This document shows, in pieces, positions 33,065 through 40,449 of a stretch of 63,584 bases of DNA. Position 1 is the stretch's first letter. Each line of letters begins with the position of its first letter. The DNA is from an uncultured Christensenella sp. Its GTDB lineage: Bacteria > Bacillota > Clostridia > Christensenellales > Borkfalkiaceae. Where the stretch lies: the NCBI GenBank assembly GCA_910577555.1, contig CAJTLF010000013.1, forward strand, positions 1 to 63,584. Direction: 5' to 3'. Both the position numbers and the translations under genes were made by a program. The notes beneath the pieces were generated by a model. It was given only the letters and a program-made list of their open reading frames with translations. It made no database searches and was not told the origin of the DNA.

Positions 33065-33067
33065 TTT

Positions 33068-34168
33068 ATGCAAAAAAATATTCTCGTAATTTTCGGCGGC
33101 GCGTCCAACGAAAACGAAATTTCCGTAATCACGGGAACTATGGCGGCAAACGTTTTAAAGGGGGCGGGCTATTCGGTAATTCCGCTGTATATCGCGCAGA
33201 ACGGCAAATTCTATTCGGACGAAAAGCTTGCCGATATCTCCGGCTTTTCGGGCGATAAATATTCGTCGTTTCCCCGCGCTATCGTGGCAAACGGCGGCGT
33301 ATATGCCTTAAATAAGCGGGGTATACCCAAAAAATTCACCCCTGTGGATATAGCTTTGAACTGTTGCCACGGCGGCTGGGGCGAAGGCGGCGGGGTGTGC
33401 GGGCTGTGCGCCGCAAACGGTATACCGCTCGCCAGTGCGGGTCTTTTCGAAAGCTCCGCTTTTATGGATAAGTATCTCACTAAAATCGTACTTACCGGTC
33501 TCGGCGTAAAAACGGCGGAATATTCGTATATAAAAAGTATGGAAGAACTCGGTTGCGCCGTGAATATGCCGCAGTTTCCCGTAATAGTAAAGCCCGTAAC
33601 TCTCGGTTCGAGCATAGGCGTGGAAAAGGCGGAAAACGAAGAACAGCTCAAAGACGCGGTGCAAACGGCTCTCATGCTCGACGGTGCGGTGATAATCGAA
33701 AAATATCTCTCCGACCGCCGCGAAATAAATTGCGCCGCATACCTTGCAGACGGCGAAGTCGTAACTTCCGAGTGCGAAGAGCCGCTCTCCCAAAGCGCGG
33801 TGTATTCGTACGAAGAGAAGTACCGCGGCGGGGTAAAGAGCGTTTTCCCCGCGGATATTCCCGTAGAATTATCCCGCAAAATAAGGGATATTACGGGGTC
33901 AACGTATAAAAAACTCAATATGCGCGGTATAGTCAGGTTCGACTTCATTCTTTCGGGCGGAGAAATTTATCTCAGCGAAATAAACACCGTACCGGGCTCG
34001 CTTTCCTATTATCTGCTTTCGTCGGGCTTTAAAAATTTCGCGCCCGTACTGCAAAAAGTTATCGAACAGTCGCTTGCGGACGCCGCCGCGGCAAAATCCA
34101 AAAAGCTTATCAGAACGGGAGTACTCGAAAATATCCCGTCAAACGCTTGTAAAACGGGTCGAAAATAG
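33068..34168 (+). CDS. ddl: D-alanine--D-alanine ligase
   Basis: ATP-grasp enzyme making the D-Ala-D-Ala dipeptide for peptidoglycan. VIFGGASNENEIS at the start, the LNCCHGGWGEGG loop, PVIVKPVTLGSSIGV and SEINTVPGSLSYYLL are present. The C-terminal metal-binding region is intact; 366 residues is usual. It follows murF, as expected for a lipid II precursor unit. The final codons contain the icd promoter. Confidence 0.94.
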   Translation: MQKNILVIFGGASNENEISVITGTMAANVLKGAGYSVIPLYIAQNGKFYSDEKLADISGFSGDKYSSFPRAIVANGGVYALNKRGIPKKFTPVDIALNCCHGGWGEGGGVCGLCAANGIPLASAGLFESSAFMDKYLTKIVLTGLGVKTAEYSYIKSMEELGCAVNMPQFPVIVKPVTLGSSIGVEKAENEEQLKDAVQTALMLDGAVIIEKYLSDRREINCAAYLADGEVVTSECEEPLSQSAVYSYEEKYRGGVKSVFPADIPVELSRKIRDITGSTYKKLNMRGIVRFDFILSGGEIYLSEINTVPGSLSYYLLSSGFKNFAPVLQKVIEQSLADAAAAKSKKLIRTGVLENIPSNACKTGRK

Positions 34169-34176
34169 CTTATACT
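34147..34176 (+). promoter_or_regulatory. Promoter of icd inside the end of ddl, start on the ATG
   Basis: TTGTAA (34147-34152), 18 bases, TATACT (34171-34176). Seven bases beyond the -10 box is 34183, the A of the icd ATG: a predicted leaderless transcript. The -35 box and most of the spacer lie within the last ddl codons. Confidence 0.65.
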
Positions 34177-34182
34177 TTACTT

Positions 34183-35394
34183 ATGGACAAAATTCAGATG
34201 AAAACGCCGCTCGTGGAAATGGACGGCGACGAAATGACGCGTATACTCTGGGGCGGGATAAAGGAAATTTTAATAAGCCCGTTCGTCGATTTAAAGACGG
34301 AGTACTACGATTTAGGTCTTATAAACCGCGAAAAGACGGGTGACGAAGTAACCGTGCAATCTGCTCTCGCCACCAAAAAATACGGCGTAGCGGTAAAATG
34401 CGCCACGATAACCCCAAACGCCCGGCGCGTGCGGGAGTACAATCTTTCCAAAGAGTGGAAAAGTCCTAACGGCACTATCCGCCGCTTGCTCGACGGCACG
34501 GTTTTCCGTTCGCCAATACTCGCGCGGGGCATAACCCCGTACGTGGCAGGTTGGCAAAAGCCGATAGCAATCGCCCGTCACGCCTTCGGCGATATCTACG
34601 ACGCCGCCGAATATCAGGCAAGCAAGGGCGAACGCGCCTATATAGTCGTTGAAAAGGACGGCAAAGAGCTTTCGCGCAAGCTTATCCGCGATTTTTCGGA
34701 CGGCGAAGGGGTGGTGCAGGGTGTGTACAACACCAAAAGCTCGATAGAATCCTTCGCCCGCAGCTGCTTCAACTACGCCCTGTCGGAAAAGCTCCCCGTG
34801 TGGTTCGGCGCAAAGGACACCGTCTCGAAGGTTTACGACGGTTATTTCAAGGATATATTCGCACGTATTTACGAAACGGAGTATAAAACTGCGTTCGAAA
34901 ACGCGGGGATTTACTACACCTATACGCTCGTAGACGACGTGGTGGCAAGGGTGGTAAGGAGCGAAGGCGGTATGCTCTGGGCTTGTAAAAATTACGACGG
35001 CGACGTAATGAGCGATATGGTCGCCACCGCTTACGGCTCTCTGGGTATGATGTCCAGCGTGCTCGTCTCGCCCGACGGCAAGTACGAATACGAAGCGGCG
35101 CACGGTACGGTAACCCGCCATTACTACGCGCATCTAAAGGGCGAACAAACTTCCACCAACCCAATCGCAACAATTTGGGCGTGGACGGGCGCGCTATTCA
35201 AACGCGGCGAACTCGATAATATTCCCGAACTGTGCGCGTTTGCCAAAAGGTTGGAAAGGGCAACGCTTTCCACGGTGGAAAGCGGATATATGACGGGTGA
35301 CCTTATCCCGCTTTTCAGAAGGCAGGGAATAACCCCCGTAAAGCTTACCACTTCGGAATTTTTGCAAAAAATTTCTTCCGCGCTCTCGCGGTAA
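34183..35394 (+). CDS. icd: NADP-dependent isocitrate dehydrogenase
   Basis: Oxidises isocitrate to 2-oxoglutarate for glutamate synthesis. The 403 residues resemble the eukaryote-like NADP-IDH class: EMDGDEMTRILWG at the start, NGTIRRLLDGTVFR, and YEAAHGTVTRHYYAH near the C-terminus with EQTSTNPIATIWAWT. No ribosome-binding site is seen; see the promoter entry. It terminates inside the convergent transporter gene. Confidence 0.95.
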   Translation: MDKIQMKTPLVEMDGDEMTRILWGGIKEILISPFVDLKTEYYDLGLINREKTGDEVTVQSALATKKYGVAVKCATITPNARRVREYNLSKEWKSPNGTIRRLLDGTVFRSPILARGITPYVAGWQKPIAIARHAFGDIYDAAEYQASKGERAYIVVEKDGKELSRKLIRDFSDGEGVVQGVYNTKSSIESFARSCFNYALSEKLPVWFGAKDTVSKVYDGYFKDIFARIYETEYKTAFENAGIYYTYTLVDDVVARVVRSEGGMLWACKNYDGDVMSDMVATAYGSLGMMSSVLVSPDGKYEYEAAHGTVTRHYYAHLKGEQTSTNPIATIWAWTGALFKRGELDNIPELCAFAKRLERATLSTVESGYMTGDLIPLFRRQGITPVKLTTSEFLQKISSALSR

Positions 35395-35408
35395 AAGTTT
35401 TTCTATTT

Positions 35409-36008
35409 TTAAATTGAATTTGAATGCGTGTCGCCCGACGGTTCGCCGTCGGGTTTTTTCTTCAAATCTTTAAAGCTCGGCAAAAGATTATTTTTTTCGA
35501 GTTGCCGCTTGAAAGAGGTTGCGTAGCATATTATAACGGCAACGGTAATTCCTATAATTTCCTGAATAATATTTCTGGGGATATTCGTCACGGCAACGGG
35601 CAAGCCGCTCGTAACCCATCTGAAAACGAAGTAACCCGAAACTACGATAAATCCGCCCGCCGTCGCGCAAACTATCGCCTTACACCATTCATATTTTTTA
35701 AACGCGTTGGGCAGTACGAATCTTAACAGCGCTGAAACGACTGCTCCCTGCAGCCCGTGTATCACAAGCGACGGAACCATCATCGCAGGCGACGCAAAGA
35801 CGTCGTACAGCAGCGAGCCTACGCCGCCCGCAATAAACGCCGCCAGCGGGTCGAGAAGAAAGGCGGCGATAAGCACTACGCCGTCCACCCAGTAAATCCG
35901 TCCCGCGGGCGTGGGGATGGCGGGTATAAAGTTGGTCGCAACCACCAAAGCGGTCATCACAGCAACGTATGCAATCCATTTGGTTGTAAATTTGATTTTT
36001 CCGTTCAT
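35409..36008 (-). CDS. ECF transporter S-component, possible vitamin B6 or related
   Basis: The 199 residues have about six hydrophobic helices and the N-terminal alanine-rich first helix of ECF S-components (TKWIAYVAVMTALVVATNF), then YWVDGVVLIAAFLLDP. The C-terminal 35 residues are hydrophilic and are partly dictated by the icd terminator. GGGAG precedes the ATG at 36008. It is divergent from a MocR regulator (36104), a pairing that often marks pyridoxine uptake; the substrate is an inference from context only. Confidence 0.85.
   Translation of the reverse strand: MNGKIKFTTKWIAYVAVMTALVVATNFIPAIPTPAGRIYWVDGVVLIAAFLLDPLAAFIAGGVGSLLYDVFASPAMMVPSLVIHGLQGAVVSALLRFVLPNAFKKYEWCKAIVCATAGGFIVVSGYFVFRWVTSGLPVAVTNIPRNIIQEIIGITVAVIICYATSFKRQLEKNNLLPSFKDLKKKPDGEPSGDTHSNSI
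35434..35459 (+). terminator. Terminator of icd, inside the convergent gene
   Basis: CCCGACGG-TTCG-CCGTCGGG with six T: a strong UUCG-capped hairpin. It lies within the last codons of the convergent ECF gene. Confidence 0.85.
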
Positions 36009-36038
36009 ATAAACTCCCGATAAATAGTTTTCTTGACA

Positions 36039-36103
36039 ATTATACCATAATTTGATATCATCGTTATATCCAATTTATAACTTTTTTTTAATACCAGATT
36101 TGT
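36039..36103. promoter_or_regulatory. Divergent promoter region between the ECF S-component and MocR genes
   Basis: Minus strand: an extended -10 box (TGG-TATAAT, 36044-36039) serves the transporter. Plus strand: TTGATA (about 36052-36057), 18 bases, TATAAC (36076-36081) serves the regulator. ATAT-rich half-repeats between them (ttgatat / atatccaa) are possible operator halves. The regulator ATG has no clear ribosome-binding site. Confidence 0.5.
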
Positions 36104-37459
36104 ATGATTGATTTTGACGCAAACGGAAAAAATAAATATTATTCGCTCTATAAAACCCTGCGAGAAGATATAATTTCAGGTAAAATGCGCGGCGGGGAAA
36201 GGTTGCCGTCAAAGCGCGCACTCGCGCGAATGCTCGGCGTAAGCGTAACCACGGTTATGCTTGCTTACGGTCAGCTCGCCGCCGAAGGCTACGTATGCCC
36301 GCGCGAGCGTAGCGGACATTTCGTTGAAAAATTAAACGGCGTTCCGAATTTGAACAAAAAATCTTCGCCCTTGTACGGCGTCGGAAAAATTCCGTCCGTA
36401 AAGTCCGGCGAAGAAACTCGGCGCTATTCTTGCGACCTGGTCAAAGGCGTCTTGCCCGCCCAACTCTTTCCGTTTTCAACCTGGGCGCGGCTTATGCGCA
36501 GAGTGCTAAACGACTGCGGCGAACATCTTCTCGAACGCGTTCCGAAGGACGGCGACGCACAGCTTAAATACGCAATATCCGCTTATCTTTTCCGCTCGCG
36601 CGGTATGGAAGTAGACCCGCGCTTTATAGTCGTCGGCGCGGGCGCGGAATATCTTTACGGAGTAATAGTACAGCTTTTGGGCAGGGATAAACCGTATGCG
36701 GTGGAAAATCCGTGTTACACGAAAATTCCTTCGGTTTACGCGTTAAACGGCGCGAAATGCCTGCCCGTAGCCGTCGGGGAAAAGGGTATGGATTTGCGTT
36801 CGCTCGGCAAGCTTGCGGCGTGCGCGGCTCACGTTTCCCCGTCTCATCAGTTTCCTACGGGCGCGGTCATGCCTGCTTCCGTCCGCGCAGGACTGATAGA
36901 TTGGGCAAATTCCGTCGACGGGTTCATCATAGAAGACGACTACGACAGCGAGTTCAGGCTGGAAGGTAAACCTTTGCACAGTATGCAGTCGCTTTGCCCG
37001 TCGCGGGTCGTTTACGTAAATACGTTTTCCAAAAGTCTTGCGCCGTCAATGCGGCTCGGGTATGCCGTTCTTCCGCCCGTGCTGTACGATAAGTTTATGC
37101 GTTCGTTTCCGGACGGGGCAAGCTCCGTTTCGCTTTTCGAGCAGAAAACTCTTGCGGCAATGCTCGACGGCGGTTACTTCGAACGCCACGTTTCCCGCCT
37201 GAAAAATTATTACCGTACCGTCCGCGGCAAACTTTTAGATAAACTTGCGGGTAAGTGCGAAGTATACGACACGGGCGCGGGATTGCATCTGGTCGCCCGC
37301 TTTCCGTCGGAAGAATGCGATGAAAAGATAAAGCTTGTGGCGGCGGAACGGGGTGTAAGGCTCAAATGTCTTTCGGATTATCTGATTTCTCCGCGCCCGG
37401 AACTCGACTTGTGCGCCGTAATCAATTATTCGGGCTTGACTTCGGAGCAGTTGGATTAG
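36104..37459 (+). CDS. MocR-type GntR/aminotransferase regulator (PdxR-like)
   Basis: The N-terminal 75 residues form a GntR winged helix (LREDIISGKMRGGERLPSKR, ARMLGVSVTTVMLAYGQLA), and the rest is a fold-type I aminotransferase-like domain: IIEDDYDSEFR and the PLP lysine in VNTFSKSLAPSMRLGY. The 451 residues match the MocR length. Such proteins bind PLP and often control vitamin B6 synthesis or uptake, or GABA genes. It is divergent from an ECF S-component gene. Confidence 0.92.
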   Translation: MIDFDANGKNKYYSLYKTLREDIISGKMRGGERLPSKRALARMLGVSVTTVMLAYGQLAAEGYVCPRERSGHFVEKLNGVPNLNKKSSPLYGVGKIPSVKSGEETRRYSCDLVKGVLPAQLFPFSTWARLMRRVLNDCGEHLLERVPKDGDAQLKYAISAYLFRSRGMEVDPRFIVVGAGAEYLYGVIVQLLGRDKPYAVENPCYTKIPSVYALNGAKCLPVAVGEKGMDLRSLGKLAACAAHVSPSHQFPTGAVMPASVRAGLIDWANSVDGFIIEDDYDSEFRLEGKPLHSMQSLCPSRVVYVNTFSKSLAPSMRLGYAVLPPVLYDKFMRSFPDGASSVSLFEQKTLAAMLDGGYFERHVSRLKNYYRTVRGKLLDKLAGKCEVYDTGAGLHLVARFPSEECDEKIKLVAAERGVRLKCLSDYLISPRPELDLCAVINYSGLTSEQLD

Positions 37460-37470
37460 CTTATAAAATC

Positions 37471-37508
37471 AAACGGCGAAACCGTTTTGCGGTTTCGCCG
37501 TATTTTTT
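37471..37508. terminator. Bidirectional terminator between MocR and the mini-gene
   Basis: ACGGCGAAACCG and CGGTTTCGCCGT form a perfect 12-base-pair stem with a five-base loop; tail ATTTTTT on the plus strand and TTTGATTTT on the minus strand. Confidence 0.9.
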
Positions 37509-37533
37509 AAAATTTCAGTTTGTGAGCTTTTCG

Positions 37534-37599
37534 TTATCTGCCCTTGCGGTTGGGGTTTAAAAGGCTGTTGATATAGCGTAACCAGTGAATAAATTTCAT
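37534..37599 (-). CDS. 21-residue peptide gene (mini-gene)
   Basis: ATG at 37599 is followed by 21 codons and TAA (37536-37534). The peptide starts MKFIHWLRYINSLLN and ends in a basic tail (NRKGR): an amphipathic helix pattern without a full membrane span. AAAGGAG lies nine bases upstream, a near-consensus promoter lies 38 bases before that leader's end, and a strong terminator lies downstream. All parts of an independent gene are present. I know no family. It could be a membrane-surface peptide, a toxin or a small regulator. Confidence 0.75.
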   Translation of the reverse strand: MKFIHWLRYINSLLNPNRKGR

Positions 37600-37643
37600 T
37601 ATATATATCTCCTTTATTTTTAATGTATCTCCAAATCATCAAT

Positions 37644-37672
37644 AGTATAGCACGCGCAAAAATGTTGGTCAA
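37644..37672 (-). promoter_or_regulatory. Promoter of the 21-residue gene
   Basis: Minus strand: TTGACC (37672-37667), 17 bases, TATACT (37649-37644). Predicted start about 37637. Confidence 0.8.
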
Positions 37673-37830
37673 TAACATTTTAAACAAATTTAAAATTTTT
37701 AATTTTGTAAGTTTCAAACACAAAAATGTGTTAAAACGGATAATTTAAGAATATTTCACAAAATATGGCGAAAAATCAGAAAATAGTTAACATAATAAAT
37801 TAACAAGTTTTCATTTTTCAAAACAAAATA

Positions 37831-37860
37831 CCCCGCACGCTCGGAATCGGGCGCACGGGA
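37831..37860 (-). terminator. Imperfect terminator of the M23 gene
   Basis: Minus strand: CCCGTGCGC and GCGTGCGGG pair with two mismatches around a ten-base loop and lead into TATTTTGTTTT. The region 37680-37830 is AT-rich with no gene that I can see. Confidence 0.55.
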
Positions 37861-37878
37861 TATGCTATGGGGGTCAAA

Positions 37879-38520
37879 TTATTTTGAAACTATGTCAAGA
37901 TATTCGTCGGGGTCTGTCATAACGTTGTTCTTGTAAACTTCGAAGTGCAGGTGGTCGCCTTCCGCATTTTCCGCGCCGGTCGCCGCCGCAACTTTACCTA
38001 TAACGCTTCCGCGCGCAACTTCCATGCCTTCTTTAAGGTTTTCGGCAGGGTCTATATAGCGGTAAACGGTCTTAACGCCGTTGGCGTGTTCAATGGTAAC
38101 TACGCCGCCGTAAAGTCTGTCGTTGGTTACAACGCTCAGAATTTTTCCGTCCACAGCCGCGAAAACGTCGCTGCCCGCCGCGCAAGTGAAGTCCATACCT
38201 TCGTGCAGACAATATCTGTCAAGCGTCTTGTCGTAATAGAACACGTGCGCCTGCGAAAGGTTTACGTCCTTAACGGGAACGATAAACTCGTATTTCGTGG
38301 AAGTATCAACGGGGTTATCGGGTTCGTCAGGATTTTCAGGATTATTAGGATTATCGGGTTCAACGGGCTTAGGCAGGTCGATAGAGCCGTCAACGTTGTT
38401 GCGTACGGCAAACACGACGCCTACGGTAATTCCGGCAATAACCAAAAGGCTTGCCGCCAAAATAAGGTAGTACGTTAAAATTTTCTTCTTGGTGGGTTTG
38501 GTTCTTTCTTTGTTTTTCAT
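37879..38520 (-). CDS. M23 (LytM) peptidase-family protein, SpoIIQ-like
   Basis: The 213 residues have a cytoplasmic basic start, one membrane helix (about 13-35), an acidic Pro/Asn/Asp/Glu linker with EPDNP/ENPDEP repeats (45-70), and an M23 domain (95-200) with HEGMDFTCAAGSDVFA and HLHFEVY, so the zinc ligands look intact. A clean AAGGAG precedes the ATG. Size and architecture fit clostridial SpoIIQ, which works across the engulfment membranes; a general cell-wall role is the alternative. It lies just downstream of a secreted protein gene. Confidence 0.82.
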   Translation of the reverse strand: MKNKERTKPTKKKILTYYLILAASLLVIAGITVGVVFAVRNNVDGSIDLPKPVEPDNPNNPENPDEPDNPVDTSTKYEFIVPVKDVNLSQAHVFYYDKTLDRYCLHEGMDFTCAAGSDVFAAVDGKILSVVTNDRLYGGVVTIEHANGVKTVYRYIDPAENLKEGMEVARGSVIGKVAAATGAENAEGDHLHFEVYKNNVMTDPDEYLDIVSK

Positions 38521-38568
38521 TTTTTAAACTCCTTTTTTTATTTTGTTGACAGTCATTCGGTTTTTTAT

Positions 38569-38991
38569 TCAATAACCGCCGAAAATTATCGGCGACCCGA
38601 CTTTAACCCCGTCCTTACGCACGCATATATGCAGGTTTATTTCATAACCGCGAAGCGTAACGGAGTAGGGCAGGTCGGCAGTGCAGTAGTAGTTCACGCT
38701 GTCCGAAAGCTCTTCTTTAAAAACGACTTTTCCGCCGTAATTTTTTAAGAAGCTTTCAAGCTCAATCGCGTCGTACCCGCAACTTTCGCCGCAGACTTCT
38801 TTAAGTAACAGCTTGTCCAAAGCGGGGTTTTCGCTCGTAACAACCTTGCAGTTTTTAGAGCTGTCGCCACAGTAAAACTCGTAATTTTTTCCGTCCGTAA
38901 AACATATCCTTCGGGGCAGAATGCAAACGCCCGCAATAACCGCGGCGGCTGAAATCGTAAGTATAAACAGCTTTAACGCCCGCATACGCAC
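38569..38991 (-). CDS. Secreted/anchored protein, possibly YwmB-like, ~138 aa
   Basis: An N-terminal hydrophobic helix (about residues 5-25) marks an anchored or exported protein. The C-terminal part (VNYYCTADLPYSVTLRGYE, then INLHICV and a closing SPIIFGGY) faintly recalls the end of YwmB-family proteins, which lie near spoIID/spoIIQ in Firmicutes; I would not press this. The start is either GTG 38991 or, better spaced from AGGGGG, ATG 38985. It is followed by the M23 gene on the same strand. Confidence 0.6.
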   Translation of the reverse strand: MRMRALKLFILTISAAAVIAGVCILPRRICFTDGKNYEFYCGDSSKNCKVVTSENPALDKLLLKEVCGESCGYDAIELESFLKNYGGKVVFKEELSDSVNYYCTADLPYSVTLRGYEINLHICVRKDGVKVGSPIIFGGY

Positions 38992-39059
38992 CCCCTAACT
39001 TAAGTCTACGTTGGTTATTGCCACAATTTTGCAACTTATACCCGCGCTTTAAAATTTTT

Positions 39060-39096
39060 TTGCGCGACGAAAAACGACGGCTTTACAGCCGTCGTT
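39060..39096 (-). terminator. Terminator of corA-fmdB
   Basis: AACGACGGCT-GTAA-AGCCGTCGTT forms a perfect ten-base-pair stem; on the minus strand it is followed by TTTCGTC and more T. Confidence 0.8.
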
Positions 39097-39117
39097 AATT
39101 TATATTTTTTTATTAAG

Positions 39118-39315
39118 TTATCTGCACCCCGAGCAGTTCTTGCAGTTCCCGCTACACTTTTTCACCGTTTTTCCCGTCGCGGAAAATATTTCGCCCGAAT
39201 AACTTCTCTCCGCTTTCTCTCCGCAAACGGGGCATAAAACTTGGTCGTCGAACCTTTTAACAAGCTCTTCGAAATTTTTTCCGCACTTTCCGCATCGGTA
39301 TTGTAAAACGGGCAT
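39118..39315 (-). CDS. FmdB-type zinc-ribbon protein
   Basis: The 65 residues contain the FmdB ribbon: LQYRCGKCGKNFEE and LCPVCGEKAERSYSG, each with a CxxC pair. A second cysteine cluster at the C-terminus (CSGNCKNCSGC) is common in this family and may bind another metal. It overlaps the corA stop by one base (TGATG), so it is translated with the transporter. Its role is unknown; regulation by metal is plausible. Confidence 0.88.
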   Translation of the reverse strand: MPVLQYRCGKCGKNFEELVKRFDDQVLCPVCGEKAERSYSGEIFSATGKTVKKCSGNCKNCSGCR

Positions 39316-40325
39316 CAGTCTTTGTCCTTTTTGTTCTTTTTGTCGCGCTTGCTCTTTTTCCTGAGACTCTGCGCCTTGTTAAAGGGATTGCCTTTAATAA
39401 TAAGTAACGCCAACGCCGCGGTAATAACGGCGGTTGCCGCAATAACCAGCCAGAACCAGCCCGTTTCAAGAAACGAAACGCCGTTTTCACCCGGCACGGG
39501 CATATTCATTCCCCAGAACCCCGCAATCATCGTCGGCACGGCAAGAAGAATGGTAATAATGGTCAGCTTACGCATCGAATCGTTGGAGTTGTTTGAAATA
39601 ACCGAGCCGTAAGCGTCCATCGTAACGCTCAAAATGTTTTTGTAAATATTACAGGTCTCGATAGCCTGCTTGTTTTCAATGCTTACGTCCTCGTATAAAT
39701 CCTGATAATCTTCGTGCGTGCTTACGGCTTCCACCTTGGAAAGCTTTTCGTGCACGCGCTCGTTGGAGTTAAGGGAAGTGGAGAAGTAAACCAGCGAATT
39801 CTGCAAATCTAAAAGCTGTATAATCTCCGCGTTCTTCATAGTCCTGCCCGCTTCGTTCTGAATGCGGTGGTTTTTGCGGTCTATCTGTTTAAGACAGTAC
39901 AAAAACCTTTTCGCATTGTCCAGCATAAATGTAAGGGCAAAATGTACGGGCTTGTCGCAAAAAATCTTTTCCCTGCCCGTAATAAAGTCCTTTAAAACGG
40001 TGTTGCCTTTAAGACAAACCGTAATAACGCACTTTTTGTTGTAAATTATGGAAAGGGGAAGGGTAGTGTAAACGTCCCCGTTCTGGCTCTCTTCCAGCAT
40101 GGGGCAGTCGACTACGAACATACTGCACCCTTCGTCGAATTCCGAACGCGCTCTCTCTTCTTCGTCCAGCGCGGCTTTAATCATATCTTCGGGCACGCCC
40201 GCCAAAGCGGCAACGTCTTCGCACTCGTCGTCCGTGGGGTTGACCATATCCACCCAGCATAAATTTTTAAAACTGTCTGTCTTTTCAAGCTTTCCGCCTT
40301 CGGCAGAGAAAAAAAACTGTACCAT
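39315..40325 (-). CDS. corA: CorA-family Mg2+ (divalent cation) transporter
   Basis: CorA forms a pentameric Mg2+ channel gated by cytosolic Mg2+. From ATG 40325 (AGGTGAT three to ten bases upstream) the protein has 336 residues: a cytoplasmic alpha/beta domain, a long stalk helix, and two C-terminal membrane helices with the signature GFWGMNMPVP between them. The tail is very basic. The longer reading frame back to 40394 lies in the leader terminator and is not used. The 183-base leader upstream carries a leader peptide and attenuator. Confidence 0.93.
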   Translation of the reverse strand: MVQFFFSAEGGKLEKTDSFKNLCWVDMVNPTDDECEDVAALAGVPEDMIKAALDEEERARSEFDEGCSMFVVDCPMLEESQNGDVYTTLPLSIIYNKKCVITVCLKGNTVLKDFITGREKIFCDKPVHFALTFMLDNAKRFLYCLKQIDRKNHRIQNEAGRTMKNAEIIQLLDLQNSLVYFSTSLNSNERVHEKLSKVEAVSTHEDYQDLYEDVSIENKQAIETCNIYKNILSVTMDAYGSVISNNSNDSMRKLTIITILLAVPTMIAGFWGMNMPVPGENGVSFLETGWFWLVIAATAVITAALALLIIKGNPFNKAQSLRKKSKRDKKNKKDKD

Positions 40326-40353
40326 ACTATCACCTGTATTCGCCTTTTTAAAT

Positions 40354-40382
40354 AAAAAAATGCACGGAATTAATCCCGTGCA
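40354..40382 (-). terminator. Attenuator terminator in the corA leader
   Basis: Minus strand: TGCACGGG and TTCCGTGCA form an eight-base-pair stem (one G-U) with an ATTAAT loop, followed by seven T. It lies between the leader peptide and the corA ribosome-binding site. Confidence 0.85.
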
Positions 40383-40410
40383 GGTAATAGTCACCGGTAC
40401 GGAATTAATG

Positions 40411-40449
40411 TCAACTTATTAACTTTTTACAACTGTCCGGAACTTCCAT
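40411..40449 (-). CDS. corA leader peptide, 12 aa (MEVPDSCKKLIS)
   Basis: ATG at 40449 has AGGGGAA seven bases upstream, the best-placed ribosome-binding site in the leader. The peptide is MEVPDSCKKLIS, stop TGA at 40413-40411. The start is acidic and proline-containing (E-V-P-D), as in the enterobacterial MgtL peptide, whose acidic/proline start destabilises ribosomes at low Mg2+. The stop is placed so that a terminating ribosome would cover the antiterminator arm. Function is inferred. Confidence 0.72.
   Translation of the reverse strand: MEVPDSCKKLIS

Noticed and set aside
40326..40394. 23-residue N-terminal extension of CorA starting at 40394
   Set aside because: It would be encoded by the terminator hairpin and lacks a ribosome-binding site; ATG 40325 has AGGTGAT.
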